DNA of 64,000 nt from Streptomyces uncialis (GTDB lineage Bacteria > Actinomycetota > Actinomycetes > Streptomycetales > Streptomycetaceae): assembly GCF_036250755.1 (NCBI RefSeq), contig NZ_CP109583.1, forward strand, positions 8,984,001 through 9,048,000, in the 5' to 3' direction. Below the pieces are notes generated by a model. It worked only from the letters and a program-made list of their open reading frames with translations. It was not told the origin of the DNA and did not search any database. Positions within the stretch are counted from its first letter, which is position 1. Each line of letters starts with the position of its first letter. This document shows, one piece after another, positions 9,365-17,350 of this stretch. Made by a program: the position numbers and the translations under genes.

Positions 9365-10156
9365 TCAGCCCGGTTTGACCCCCAGCGTCGCAAAGTAGCT
9401 GGACATGTATGAAGCGGATGCGTTGGATTGGTGCGGCGCTTCCGCGAAGCCGGTGAGGACGAACCCCGCTGCGAGTTGCCCGCCGATCTGGTCGGTGAGG
9501 GTGTGGCTGTACTCAAGGGCGGCATCCGCGCCGAACTTCGTGGCGCGTTCCTCGGCGGAGTACTGCGTGACATCGCTGTAGGGCAGCTTGTGCACGACGA
9601 TCAGTTCGCCTCGCTCGTCAAGCGCCTCGTGGTCGAACAAGTACCCATCGGGGTTGAGGAAGCCCGCGAGCAGGGTTCCGCCCGGTCGCAGGACGCGGAA
9701 GCACTCACGCCACACCGGTGCCAGGTCGGGTACGAACAGGTTGGACACCGGATGGAACACGACGTCGAACGTAGCGTCGCCGAAGGCGCTGAGGTCGCGC
9801 ATGTCGCCCAGAACGGTGCGCAGTTCGAGTCCGTCGCGCGCCGCCACCATCTGGTCCTGGCCGAGCTGGCCGGGTGAGTTGTCGAACACGGTGACCCTCG
9901 CCCCCGCGGCGGCGAGGATCGGGCCCTGCTGGCCACCGCCGGAGGCCAGGCAGAGCACGTCCTTGCCGGTCAGGTCCGTCGGCAGCCAGGAGCGGTCGAC
10001 CGGCTCATGCCCGACGAGAACGATCGACCAGTCGCCCGCGCGGGCGCGCTCGACTTCCTCAGCACTCACCGGCGTCGACCACTCGTTGCCCTCTCGGACG
10101 TACTTGTCCCAGGCTGCCCGGTTGTGGGCAGCGGGGTCGACAGCACTGTCCTGCAC
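9365..10156 (-). CDS. Class I SAM-dependent methyltransferase
   Basis: Encodes 263 residues with ATG at 10156. The N-terminal helix AAHNRAAWDKYVREGNEWST is typical of actinobacterial Methyltransf_11 proteins. Motif I is DVLCLASGGGQQGPILAAAG (residues 66-85), with a variant SGGGQQG in place of the usual GxGxG. D91 in TVFDNS is the acidic end of strand 2. Motifs GDMRDL and DVVFHPVSNLF follow, then LRPGGTLLAG. A C-terminal half of about 90 residues holds the substrate-binding part. It is not related in sequence to the methyltransferase at 7632 beyond the fold. Substrate unknown. Confidence 0.82.
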   Translation of the reverse strand: MQDSAVDPAAHNRAAWDKYVREGNEWSTPVSAEEVERARAGDWSIVLVGHEPVDRSWLPTDLTGKDVLCLASGGGQQGPILAAAGARVTVFDNSPGQLGQDQMVAARDGLELRTVLGDMRDLSAFGDATFDVVFHPVSNLFVPDLAPVWRECFRVLRPGGTLLAGFLNPDGYLFDHEALDERGELIVVHKLPYSDVTQYSAEERATKFGADAALEYSHTLTDQIGGQLAAGFVLTGFAEAPHQSNASASYMSSYFATLGVKPG

Positions 10157-10309
10157 GTTGAACTCCCTGCTATGGCCGAGCGGACACCTGCGGTGCCGAC
10201 AGTTCGGTGCCGCCAGCCAACACGATCGCAGGGTGCGGGCTCAACGGAATTTGCGGGCATCGAGGTGTTCACGGCGAGCGACACTGGCACGCCGGTTCGT
10301 CGCAGCGCC

Positions 10310-10415
10310 AACGTGTCGCCTCGAAGGCTTCCAGCGACATCGAAAGGTACGCACTCATCCACGATCAGGACGACCCGCCCCCAGTTGCACCAGGAAGTCA
10401 ACGACAACCGCTGAC
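10310..10415 (+). pseudogene. Decayed second copy of the C-terminus of the DUF2236 gene
   Basis: The DNA is clearly similar to 16366-16458, the 3-prime end of the gene at 15304. It reads RVASKASSDIERYALIHDQD, then after a frameshift HQEVNDNR and stop; the intact gene has GVASKAFNDIEKYALTHDQD and HQELDDNR and stop. Only the last 35 codons or so are left. This shows that a paralogue once stood here, or that a duplication was almost wholly deleted. Confidence 0.75.
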
Positions 10416-10474
10416 CCCACAGGTGTTGTCGGTGAGCAGGGCAGCGGGGTCGTGCAGATAGTGGGAGGCATCGC

Positions 10475-10649
10475 CGGGTGGAACGCGGCCTCGCGGATGT
10501 CGTACGCGAGCTTCAGCGTCTTCTCCGACTTTGACGCGGGTGGAGATCTTCTCGGAGAAGACGCGCTTGCAGTTCGCGCGGTCGAGGGCGTCGAGCTGGG
10601 ACTGCTGTTTCTGCTGGGCGGTGGAGCAACGGGCGTACCCGATCCGGAT
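10475..10649 (-). pseudogene. N-terminal remnant of a serine recombinase (resolvase family)
   Basis: Reading down from 10649 gives IRIGYARCSTAQQKQQSQLD then RVFSEKISTRVKV, the first strand and helix of resolvase/invertase catalytic domains (YARCST carries the nucleophilic Ser). A frameshift follows, then LKLAYDIREAAFHP in another frame, after which similarity ends. It is a truncated, inactive piece of a mobile-element recombinase. Confidence 0.7.
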
Positions 10650-11010
10650 CGCGGCCGCGGTCGGCGCCGGCTTCTATGCGCGGGCCTGGAACCCAGGCCT
10701 GGCCGGGACTGCGGTCGTCGGGCACGGCGACGTCGAAGAGCTCGGCCAGGTCTGGCGACATCTGGGGCAGGCAGGGGCCCGGGGTTGATGGCCGATCACG
10801 TCCTACTGGTGCGACTCGTACCTACTCCTCCTCTCCTTGTCGTTCTTGTTCGGGCCGCCGCCCTGCCGGCGAGCCCGTCATCGTCTCGACCGGCCCTGGC
10901 TCGGTTGTGCCGGTCGGGGCTGCGGCCGCCACCGGGCGCCAACGCGTGACCGCGGCGGACAGCCCCAGCCCCATGCGCGGATCGCAGAAGAGGACGGTCC
11001 GGTCGTCGCC

Positions 11011-11688
11011 TCACTGTCCGTCGCGGACCACCGCTAACCCGCCGACGCGGGTCGTGATGCCCGCCGGCCCGCGTCGGGCCGGAGCGAGCACGCTGGCCGG
11101 TCGACCGAGGGTGTCGCCCTGCTCCACCTCGATCGTGACCGGAGCCTGTACGGCCGGCACGCCGCTGTCAGCCTGCCGAGGTGCGGGCGGACTCGGAGCA
11201 GCGCCGACCGGTCTTGGACCGGTACCAGCATGCGTGGAGTGCCGGGCGCGGCGATCCGTGGCGGTCGGATGCAGGTCGTCCGCGGTGAGCCCGAGCGCGG
11301 CGACGATGGCGGCGCGCTCGTCCGGTGCCGGGTGACGCAGCGCGACGAGGACTTGGTCGAACCACACCTCGATGCCGGCGGGGCGGCGGATCGCGACGGT
11401 GTCGAACGTGCGCCCGCCGGTGTGCTGGCGGCCGTTCAGCTCGCTCAGCGCGGTGCGGGTCAACCAGACTGCCTGCGCGGCAACGGTGCCGTGGCCGCAG
11501 CCGGACAGTTCGGCGATGGCCGTGAAGAACCGGACCGGCAGGCCACCGTCCGGTGTCCGCCCCAGGCCGAGGAACGTCGCGTGCGAGGTGCTGGCCGCAG
11601 AAGCGACCGCACGCCGGTCCGCGTTCGTCGCCGCCGGGTCGTCGTCGGTGCCGGCCGTGGGGCTACCGCCCCGCCCGTCGCGCCGCAC
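11011..11688 (-). CDS. Hypothetical protein, possibly decaying
   Basis: An open frame of 225 residues. The part from about residue 38 (ATFLGLGRTPDGGLPVRFFT) to 145 has clear coding character. The C-terminal 80 residues are Pro/Ala/Arg-rich and low complexity. A TTA leucine codon lies at 11035, eight codons before the stop; TTA is very rare in Streptomyces genes and would make translation depend on the bldA tRNA if the gene is real. No family is recognised, and no clear ribosome site precedes the start. It lies between recombinase and integrase remnants, so it may itself be a cargo leftover. Confidence 0.4.
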   Translation of the reverse strand: MRRDGRGGSPTAGTDDDPAATNADRRAVASAASTSHATFLGLGRTPDGGLPVRFFTAIAELSGCGHGTVAAQAVWLTRTALSELNGRQHTGGRTFDTVAIRRPAGIEVWFDQVLVALRHPAPDERAAIVAALGLTADDLHPTATDRRARHSTHAGTGPRPVGAAPSPPAPRQADSGVPAVQAPVTIEVEQGDTLGRPASVLAPARRGPAGITTRVGGLAVVRDGQ

Positions 11689-11723
11689 GCACGCATCACC
11701 ATGACATCCGGCCAGGACATCGC

Positions 11724-12017
11724 TCAGTCGATGCCTTCGACGATGCGGAAGTCGCGCTCGACGCCGTCGGAGAGGGCGACCAGCGCCTCCTGGTAGGCCG
11801 CACTCTCGCGCACCGCGACGGCCTGCTCGAAGCTGTCGAACTCGACCACGACCGTGCGCTCGGCGATTCCGGCGTCATACGCCTCGACCCGACCGCCCAC
11901 GACGATGGTCCGGCCGCCCCCGGGCTCGACGGCCAGGGGAGCCAGCTCGTTGTAAGCAGCCAACTTCTCAGGGTCTGAAATGGTGCGGTAGACGCTGACC
12001 CAGTAGCCCTTGGGCAT
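11724..12017 (-). CDS. DUF1330 family protein
   Basis: Encodes 97 residues, the usual length for this ferredoxin-like alpha/beta-barrel family. It starts MPKGYWVSVYRTISDPEKLA, as members do. The body has the expected GGR-VEAYDAG strand, the ERTVVVEFDSFEQAVAVRES stretch and the YQEAL motif. An AGGTTCC stretch directly before the ATG gives a fair ribosome site. It diverges from the HxlR regulator at 12295, and the shared region holds two palindromes that probably control both. Dimeric DUF1330 proteins act on small molecules, but the reaction is unknown. Confidence 0.85.
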   Translation of the reverse strand: MPKGYWVSVYRTISDPEKLAAYNELAPLAVEPGGGRTIVVGGRVEAYDAGIAERTVVVEFDSFEQAVAVRESAAYQEALVALSDGVERDFRIVEGID

Positions 12018-12230
12018 GGAACCTCCAGTGTCGGGATGAGTGCGTTTGACTCACGGGTTGGCCTCGGACGAGCGTCGGCGGGCGAGAGTGCGTCTTGTCG
12101 GCGTCGTGATCACCATGGCGCTGATGTCGACCGGCACCGCCGTGTCATGCGCGCGAGCAGCGCGCCTGCCTGGTCGGTGAACCGCGGTTCCGGCAGGGCT
12201 GTCCGCGATGTCGGCTCTCCCGTCGAGCTT

Positions 12231-12282
12231 GTTTCGAAATCAGAAACGCCTAGGTGGATGCTAGTGTTTCGAATAACGAAAC
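12231..12282. promoter_or_regulatory. Two palindromic operators for the HxlR regulator
   Basis: GTTTCGAAATCAGAAAC (12231-12247) and GTTTCGAATAACGAAAC (12266-12282) share GTTTC and GAAAC arms and start 35 bp apart. The second ends just before the AAGGAGG ribosome site of the HxlR gene, so bound protein would block its transcription. Autoregulation plus control of the divergent DUF1330 gene is likely. Confidence 0.75.
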
Positions 12283-12294
12283 GCAAGGAGGGTT

Positions 12295-12648
12295 ATGCCG
12301 ACACCGCGCCCAGGAACACCGGTTCGTGGATCGACTACCGGCCGTCCCCTCATGGCCGCGATGGACCTGTTCGGCCGTCGGTGGGCGCTGCGTATTCTCT
12401 GGGAACTGCGTGCGGGTCCGCTCGGCGCCCGCGCACTGCTGGCACGGTGCGAAGGGCTGTCATCCAGCGTCCTCTACCAGCGACTCCGCGAACTCGCGTC
12501 GAGCGGGATCGTCGCGCCCTCGGCCGATGGCTACGAACTCACTCGGCTGGGGACAGCGCTCCGTGATGCCCTTGGTCCGCTCGACGAATGGGCGAACGCC
12601 TGGGCGCAGGAGCAAGAACACCACGATCAGGAGCCCACGGAGACGTGA
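12295..12648 (+). CDS. HxlR-family winged-helix transcriptional regulator
   Basis: Encodes 117 residues. The ATG is preceded by AAGGAGG at 12284-12290. Core motifs include MDLFGRRWALRILWELRAGP (residues 23-42), the hallmark opening helix of HxlR/MarR-like regulators, and then SSSVLYQRLRELASSGIV for the recognition helix and wing, YELTRLG and a dimerisation helix LGPLDEWANAWA. The usual cysteine of HypR/YodB redox sensors is absent from the N-terminus; one Cys lies at residue 61. It faces the DUF1330 gene and probably regulates it through the two palindromes upstream. Confidence 0.88.
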   Translation: MPTPRPGTPVRGSTTGRPLMAAMDLFGRRWALRILWELRAGPLGARALLARCEGLSSSVLYQRLRELASSGIVAPSADGYELTRLGTALRDALGPLDEWANAWAQEQEHHDQEPTET

Positions 12649-12906
12649 AGGTCACGCCCGACCAGGTGGAGCGGTGATGTGAGTCTCCGGTCCTCGTCGG
12701 CGCCGAGCCAGGTCCGGCCCGCCGCGTCAGGGAACCCCGGCCAGACGGCTACCGCGAAGGCGTACTTCCTGCGCGTGCCCGCGCTCGCGTTGCGCATCCG
12801 CGCCGAGGCGAAGAACCCGTCGACCTCATGCCGCGACCACCCGTCGGCCCGCAACAGCACCAGCTGCTCCGGCTGCGTGCCGTGCGCGTGCGCCCACTGC
12901 TCAGGC
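12627..12906 (-). pseudogene. N-terminal remnant of a tyrosine integrase
   Basis: The minus-strand frame reads QWAHAHGTQPEQLVLLRADG, then DGFFASARMRNASAGTRRKY and AVWPGFPDAAGRTW. This is the SAM-like core-binding domain of Streptomyces phage and ICE integrases (xxFFASARMRxASxGTRRKYA). The catalytic domain with R-H-R-Y residues is absent. It is a broken integration element, with the serine recombinase remnant 2 kb away. Confidence 0.65.
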
Positions 12907-12941
12907 GGGCAGACCGCCCAAGGGTCGCGATCACCATGGTT

Positions 12942-13607
12942 CTAGCGGGGTAGCCCCAGCTCGCCTGCACGCAGCCCGGCCTGGAACCGGGAGTCGGCCT
13001 CAAGTTCGACCATCAGCTCGGCCACACGCCGCCGGTAGGTGCGCAGGGAGACGCCGAGCCGTTTGGCTGCCGATTCGTCGGTGAGGCCCGAAGCGAGGGC
13101 TTTGAGGATCATGCGGCCGTCGGCATCGAGGTGCGGGACGTCGCTGCGCAGATAGCTTTCGAGATCGACGGCGGCGTCCCAGATCGCCCGGAACAGCGAG
13201 TGAACACCGTCGACCAGGATCTGTGACGTCGTCACGGTGTACTCGCGGCCGGTGGGGGTCTCCCGGCCGGCAAGGATCATCACCCGCCGGTCGATGAGGA
13301 TGGTCTCGTGCGGCAGCGGCGAACGGCTGATCCGAACGAGAGCGCCTCTACTCCGCACCAGCCGCAGATGCGCGCGGGCCTCCTCGTCGGCGAGTGCCAC
13401 CGGGCTGAGCAGCTTCCGAGGGGTGAAGCCGACGGGATCCGCCGCGCGCATTCGAGTCCGGACCGCGGCCCTGGCCCCCAGCCGCGACCAGGTCTGGAGA
13501 TCCCGGGCGGCGCACAGGAACTCGGTCCGCGCGGACTCGAAGAGATGACCTGCGCGCGCGATCAACTCCGCGTCTCCTCGCACTGAGAACACCTCTTCGT
13601 TCCGCAT
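12942..13607 (-). CDS. LuxR-type helix-turn-helix transcriptional regulator
   Basis: Encodes 221 residues from ATG 13607 (MRNEEVFSVRGDAEL); the longer frame overlaps the divergent aldo/keto reductase and is not used. The N-terminal 150 residues resemble the PLD-like/TrmB-type sensor halves found in Streptomyces LuxR proteins (LFESARTEFLCAARDLQTW; VRISRSPLPHETILIDRRVM). The C-terminal HTH is at about 160-215: ILKALASGLTDESAAKRLGV then SLRTYRRRVAELM. The adjacent divergent enzyme gene at 13675, only 67 bp away, is its probable target. The inducing signal is unknown. Confidence 0.75.
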   Translation of the reverse strand: MRNEEVFSVRGDAELIARAGHLFESARTEFLCAARDLQTWSRLGARAAVRTRMRAADPVGFTPRKLLSPVALADEEARAHLRLVRSRGALVRISRSPLPHETILIDRRVMILAGRETPTGREYTVTTSQILVDGVHSLFRAIWDAAVDLESYLRSDVPHLDADGRMILKALASGLTDESAAKRLGVSLRTYRRRVAELMVELEADSRFQAGLRAGELGLPR

Positions 13608-13674
13608 CCCGCCAGTCTGGCAGCAAGCTGCCACGAGCTCGCCGGGAGTCGCGCCGGCGGACACCATCAGCGTC

Positions 13675-14523
13675 ATGACGATCAAGACTTTCTCCCTCGG
13701 CGGAGAGCTGACGATCAACCGGCTCGGCTTCGGCGCGATGCGCCTGGCGATGGGCACCTTCGCCGGTCCGGCGCGAGATCCCGAGAAGGGCATCGCGGTG
13801 CTCCGCCGGGCGGTGGAGCTGGGCGTGAACCACATCGACACGGCCGGTTTCTACGGCAGGGACGCGGTGTGGGCCAACGAGCTGATCCGTACGGCATTGA
13901 CCCCCTACCGTGATGATCTGGTGATCGCGACGAAGGTGGGGCCGTTGCCCGGGCCGAACGGTGTGCCGAGCGGGCAGGCGACGGCTGACCAGCTACGCGG
14001 CCTGGTCGAGGCGGATCTGCGCTGTCTGGGTATCAACCGGCTCGACCTGGTCTATCTGCGGGTCGGCGGGACGACCGGTCCGGGTGGGGAGTCGATCGCC
14101 GAACGGTTCGCGGTCCTGGCCGAGCTCCGCGCGGAGGGGCTGATCCGACACCTGGGCGTCAGCAACGTCGACGACGCCCAGCTCGCCGAGGCCCGGGCGA
14201 TCGCGCCCGTCGCGGCGGTGCAGAACAGGCACACCGGTGATATGGGGCTGCTGGCGGAAAGCGAGGAGGCGGGCATCGCTTTCGTGCCGTACTTCCCGCT
14301 CGGCGGCGGAGTCGGCAGCGGCCCACTCGACGCCGAACGGCTCGGCAAGGTCGCAGCACGTCTGGGCGCGACCACAGCGCAGGTCGCGATCGCGTCGCTG
14401 CTGGCAACCTCGCCGACGGCGCTGGCGATTCCGGGTACGGGTTCTCTCGAACACCTGGAGGAGAACCTCGCGGCGAACGATCTCAGGCTCAGTGACGAGG
14501 ACCTGTCCGACCTGCGAGGCTGA
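13675..14523 (+). CDS. Aldo/keto reductase
   Basis: Encodes 282 residues, a full-length TIM-barrel AKR. HIDTAGFYG carries the catalytic Asp and Tyr, and IATKVG carries the Lys. At the position of the usual catalytic His the protein has YLRVGG, so Arg replaces His; a group of actinobacterial AKRs shares an LR variant there, so this need not mean loss of activity. Other family signs are RHLGVSNVD and AIPGTGSLEHLEENLAA near the NADPH site. It is divergent from the LuxR-type regulator and likely controlled by it. Its natural substrate is unknown. Confidence 0.88.
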   Translation: MTIKTFSLGGELTINRLGFGAMRLAMGTFAGPARDPEKGIAVLRRAVELGVNHIDTAGFYGRDAVWANELIRTALTPYRDDLVIATKVGPLPGPNGVPSGQATADQLRGLVEADLRCLGINRLDLVYLRVGGTTGPGGESIAERFAVLAELRAEGLIRHLGVSNVDDAQLAEARAIAPVAAVQNRHTGDMGLLAESEEAGIAFVPYFPLGGGVGSGPLDAERLGKVAARLGATTAQVAIASLLATSPTALAIPGTGSLEHLEENLAANDLRLSDEDLSDLRG

Positions 14524-14559
14524 CTGGTCGGCTCCGGAAGTCAGCTTGCCTGCCATGCC

Positions 14560-14705
14560 CGTTGCCGCCGCCCGCCTGATATCCCTGACTGCCACCGAGC
14601 GGCACTGGCTGAAGAAGGCAGCCTGCGGCCACAAGACCGAGTACCGGCTTCGAGTGCGCGCAGATCGTGCTGCACACAGCCCGCGGGCTTCGCAGGCTGC
14701 CGGGT
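14560..14705 (+). pseudogene. IS630-family transposase N-terminal remnant
   Basis: Reads ISLTATERHWLKKAACGHKT then YRLRVRA, and after a one-base shift QIVLHTARGL. This is the opening helix-turn-helix of IS630-type transposases (LTxxER..L..RAQIVLxxARGxS). Nothing downstream matches the DDE domain. Confidence 0.6.
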
Positions 14706-15303
14706 GCCGGGTGCCGGGTGCCGAGGAATGTGGTGGGCTCGCAGCGCAGCCGGCTGCGGTCGGTGCAGCCGAGCCGGCGGCCGTGGAGGCAGGCCGCAGC
14801 GTGACCGGCGCCGGGGTGGATCAGGGCGACGGCGATCGTCCCGGTGTCGTGGTCGTCGCCGGGGCGCGGGTGTACGCGTTCGACGAACGGGCCGACGCAC
14901 ACGGTGGCGTCGAGGGCGTGGGCGGACGTCCAGGGCCGCGGGTCGCGTACGGCGGTGAGCATCGCACGGAACTCGTCGGCGGCCTGGTCCACGGCGGTGA
15001 GGGCGCCGGGAGCAGAGCAGCGGCGGGTGGCGCATGCCCTGATTCACGCGGGGGCGTACGCCCCCTTACTCCTCCTGGGTGACCCTCTCGGGACGCCGAT
15101 TGCGGCAAGATCGAAATCAGTGATCTTGCCGCACAAGCTTCCTCCGTTCATGCCGTCGGGTTGCGCGAGGGCCCAGCCCTCGGGAGCGGGCACTCAGGGT
15201 CCTCTTGCGCGGTGCGGAGGGCGTCCCCTGTGCCGGGAGCGCGTCAATGCGCAGGTCACACCTACCGCGTGGTCAATTACGTGAACGCATGAGGAGTATT
15301 GAT
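14706..15303. other. Decayed stretch upstream of the DUF2236 gene
   Basis: A minus-strand segment starting near 14992 (MDQAADEFRAMLTAVRDPRP) looks coding but has no recognised family or clean ends. A perfect 12-bp stem-loop lies at 15101-15133. The remainder is presumably the promoter region of the gene at 15304. Confidence 0.35.
15101..15133. repeat. 12-bp perfect inverted repeat
   Basis: TGCGGCAAGATC (15101-15112) and its exact complement (15122-15133) flank a 9-base loop, 170 bp upstream of the DUF2236 gene. It could be a terminator of lost upstream genes, an insertion-element end or an operator. Confidence 0.5.
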
Positions 15304-16458
15304 ATGGCGTTGACATCGGCAACGGTCGCGACCGAGTTGGAGGCCGCGAGCAAGGTCGGGGATCCCCCCGCCGACGCGCTTGTTTCCGATCTGCTCAAGA
15401 ACGGCGAGGTCGACGGGGTCAACGCCCTGTTCCGGACGATCGGAACGCTCAAGCCCGACACGGATCTGTCACGGCTTCCCGACCGGCTGGCGCAGTTCCT
15501 GCGGGAGGCCGCCGCCCCGCCGCCGGACTGGAGCGAGGCAGACGTCAAGGCCGCCGAAGGCTTCTTCGGACACCACCACGGCACCGCCTCGATGCTCCAG
15601 GGCACCGTCGGACTCATCGGCACCTACCTCTCACCCACCGGGGCGTTCACCCTGCGCTCCACCGGCCGCCTGGGAGGTGTCGAGGGACCAGGACGACGGT
15701 TGTCGCAGTCCTCCCGGCTGTTCCTCGACATGGGCGACAAGAACGCCATGCGCGACGGGACCCTGGCCGCCGCCGTGACGAAGGTGCGCCTCGTGCACGC
15801 CTCGGTCAGGCAGCTGCACAAGCAGAGCGGCCAGTGGGACTACGACAAGTGGGGCGAGCCGGTCTCCCAGAAATACACCACCGGCGCCGCCTGCATTTTC
15901 AGCACCCAGATCCTGCAAGGCATGAGGAACCTCGGTATCGATGTCTCCGCCGATGACGCCCGCGGCTTCATGTGCGCCTGGCACTACGTCAACCACTACC
16001 TCGGCACGCCGGAGAAATGGCAGCTGCCCAAGGACGCCGACGAGACCGAGCGGCTGTGGAACCAGGAACGGGACAAGGAATGGCAGAAGACCGACGACGG
16101 TGTCTTCATGACCGCCCAGGCAATCAAGTTCTACCGCGACCTTCTGAAGCCCGGGGCCAGTGACGCGTACATCGCGCTGACCCGCGTAGCGCTCACCGAC
16201 AAGTACGCGGACATGGCCGGCGTGCCCAAGAGCCCCCTCGATCTCGTGGGCAAGCCGCTCGCCGCCGGCCACGGCCTCGTCAGCGGAACGGCCGGCGGCC
16301 TCTTCGGCGGAGCTACCCAGCGGACCGTCGGCGTCAACCCCTACAAGGATCTCCTGGGCGTCGCCTCGAAGGCGTTCAACGACATCGAAAAATACGCACT
16401 CACCCACGACCAGGACGACCAGCCCCAGATGCACCAGGAACTCGACGACAACCGCTGA
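15304..16458 (+). CDS. DUF2236 / MpaB-Lcp-like oxygenase-family protein
   Basis: Encodes 384 residues. The ATG 15304 is chosen over the in-frame ATG 15289 because GAGGAG at 15291-15296 fits it. The N-terminal 85 residues are helical. GFFGHHHGTASMLQGTVGLI (residues 87-106) and VRLVHASVRQ (161-170) match the DUF2236 fold, where the R-L-x-H-A-x-x-R helix carries the haem-ligand His in the rubber oxygenase Lcp. GEPVSQKYTTGAACIFST and RGFMCAWHYVNHYLG also fit. No signal peptide is seen, so a cytosolic role is likely. Substrate is unknown. A decayed copy of its last 35 codons lies at 10310. A hairpin terminator follows at 16487. Confidence 0.7.
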   Translation: MALTSATVATELEAASKVGDPPADALVSDLLKNGEVDGVNALFRTIGTLKPDTDLSRLPDRLAQFLREAAAPPPDWSEADVKAAEGFFGHHHGTASMLQGTVGLIGTYLSPTGAFTLRSTGRLGGVEGPGRRLSQSSRLFLDMGDKNAMRDGTLAAAVTKVRLVHASVRQLHKQSGQWDYDKWGEPVSQKYTTGAACIFSTQILQGMRNLGIDVSADDARGFMCAWHYVNHYLGTPEKWQLPKDADETERLWNQERDKEWQKTDDGVFMTAQAIKFYRDLLKPGASDAYIALTRVALTDKYADMAGVPKSPLDLVGKPLAAGHGLVSGTAGGLFGGATQRTVGVNPYKDLLGVASKAFNDIEKYALTHDQDDQPQMHQELDDNR

Positions 16459-16486
16459 CCCCCAAGGTCCCACCGTCCTGACTGAA

Positions 16487-16523
16487 CCGCCAAGCGCATG
16501 GGAGAGCACCGCGCGCTTGGCGG
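16487..16523 (+). terminator. Hairpin terminator after the DUF2236 gene
   Basis: CCGCCAAGCGC (16487-16497) pairs perfectly with 16513-16523 across a 15-base loop, 28 bases after the stop. Confidence 0.65.
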
Positions 16524-16633
16524 CTGCGGCCCCTTGCACAGGCCAAGGACGGAGGCAACCGGCCCCTCAGCCCCGATTCAGTTCATAATGGCTGACCTTG
16601 ACGGAGAAGTCGTCGCACGCGGTGCGCACCCCG

Positions 16634-16760
16634 GTTGGACGAGCCCTCGGTGCGGGTCTTCCACGAGCTGTACGCCACCCGCGACGCGTTCCAGGCCCAC
16701 GAGGAGCAGGCCAACACCCAGCGCTTTCTCGCGGCCCGGCATGCACAGTTCCGGTGTCGG
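16634..16760 (+). pseudogene. Antibiotic-biosynthesis-monooxygenase (ABM) domain remnant
   Basis: DEPSVRVFHELYATRDAFQA followed by HEEQANTQRF is the second half of an ABM ferredoxin-like domain (the xFELYxxxxAFxxHxxxxH/N pattern). The first strand and helix are missing or shifted, and the end runs into noise. Confidence 0.55.
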
Positions 16761-16799
16761 CAGTGGGATAGACGCGTGTCCACGGTGGTCGTCAGCTGC

Positions 16800-17312
16800 G
16801 CCAGTTGCGCGGGCCTCGGCAGTCGGCCACTCATGAGCCCCTGCCAGAAGCGGGTCAGGTCGCGGTGGTGGTGATCAGTTCACCGGCTGGACCGGCCCAG
16901 CTGTAGTTGAGCCTGGTGGTGTCGATCAGCGGCCCGCCCTCGGTGAACTGCTCGTAGCCTCTGGCGTGCGGATGCGGCAGGTACGCCCACTGCTGGGGCG
17001 GAAGGTGTGGGAAAGGTGCAGCGGCCGCAGGATGCGGTCGGTCACCTCCGTGGACCAGTCACGACCGGTCACCTTCTTGATGATCATGCCGAGCAGGATG
17101 CAGTTGGTGTTGGAGTACGACCACTCCGATCACCGGGCTTGTGCCGCATCGCCATCGCCACCAGCCGCTCCGGCGGTATGTCGTCGTTCCAGTGGCGGCG
17201 GTACCCCTCGGCGGAGCTGAGGACCGGCAGGTCGATGGTGTAGTCGTACGGGCCGCTGGTCTGCTGGAGCAGCCACCGCAGAGTGATCCCGGTGTCACGG
17301 TCGCCTGCCCGA
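16800..17312 (-). pseudogene. Serine hydrolase (class C beta-lactamase / DD-peptidase type) remnant
   Basis: The minus strand, read from 17312, gives ITLRWLLQQTSGPYDYTIDL and WNDDIPPERLVAMAMRHKPG. In another frame it gives WSYSNTNCILLGMIIKKVTG (the YSN of the Y-x-N motif), and in a third GYEQFTEGGPLIDTTRLNYS and DLTRFWQGLMSG. At least two frameshifts are present and the N-terminal part with the S-x-x-K nucleophile is gone. It was a secreted penicillin-binding-type hydrolase. Confidence 0.7.
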
Positions 17313-17350
17313 CGGCCGGATCACCACCTGCCTATGACCGGCTGCTGCTG

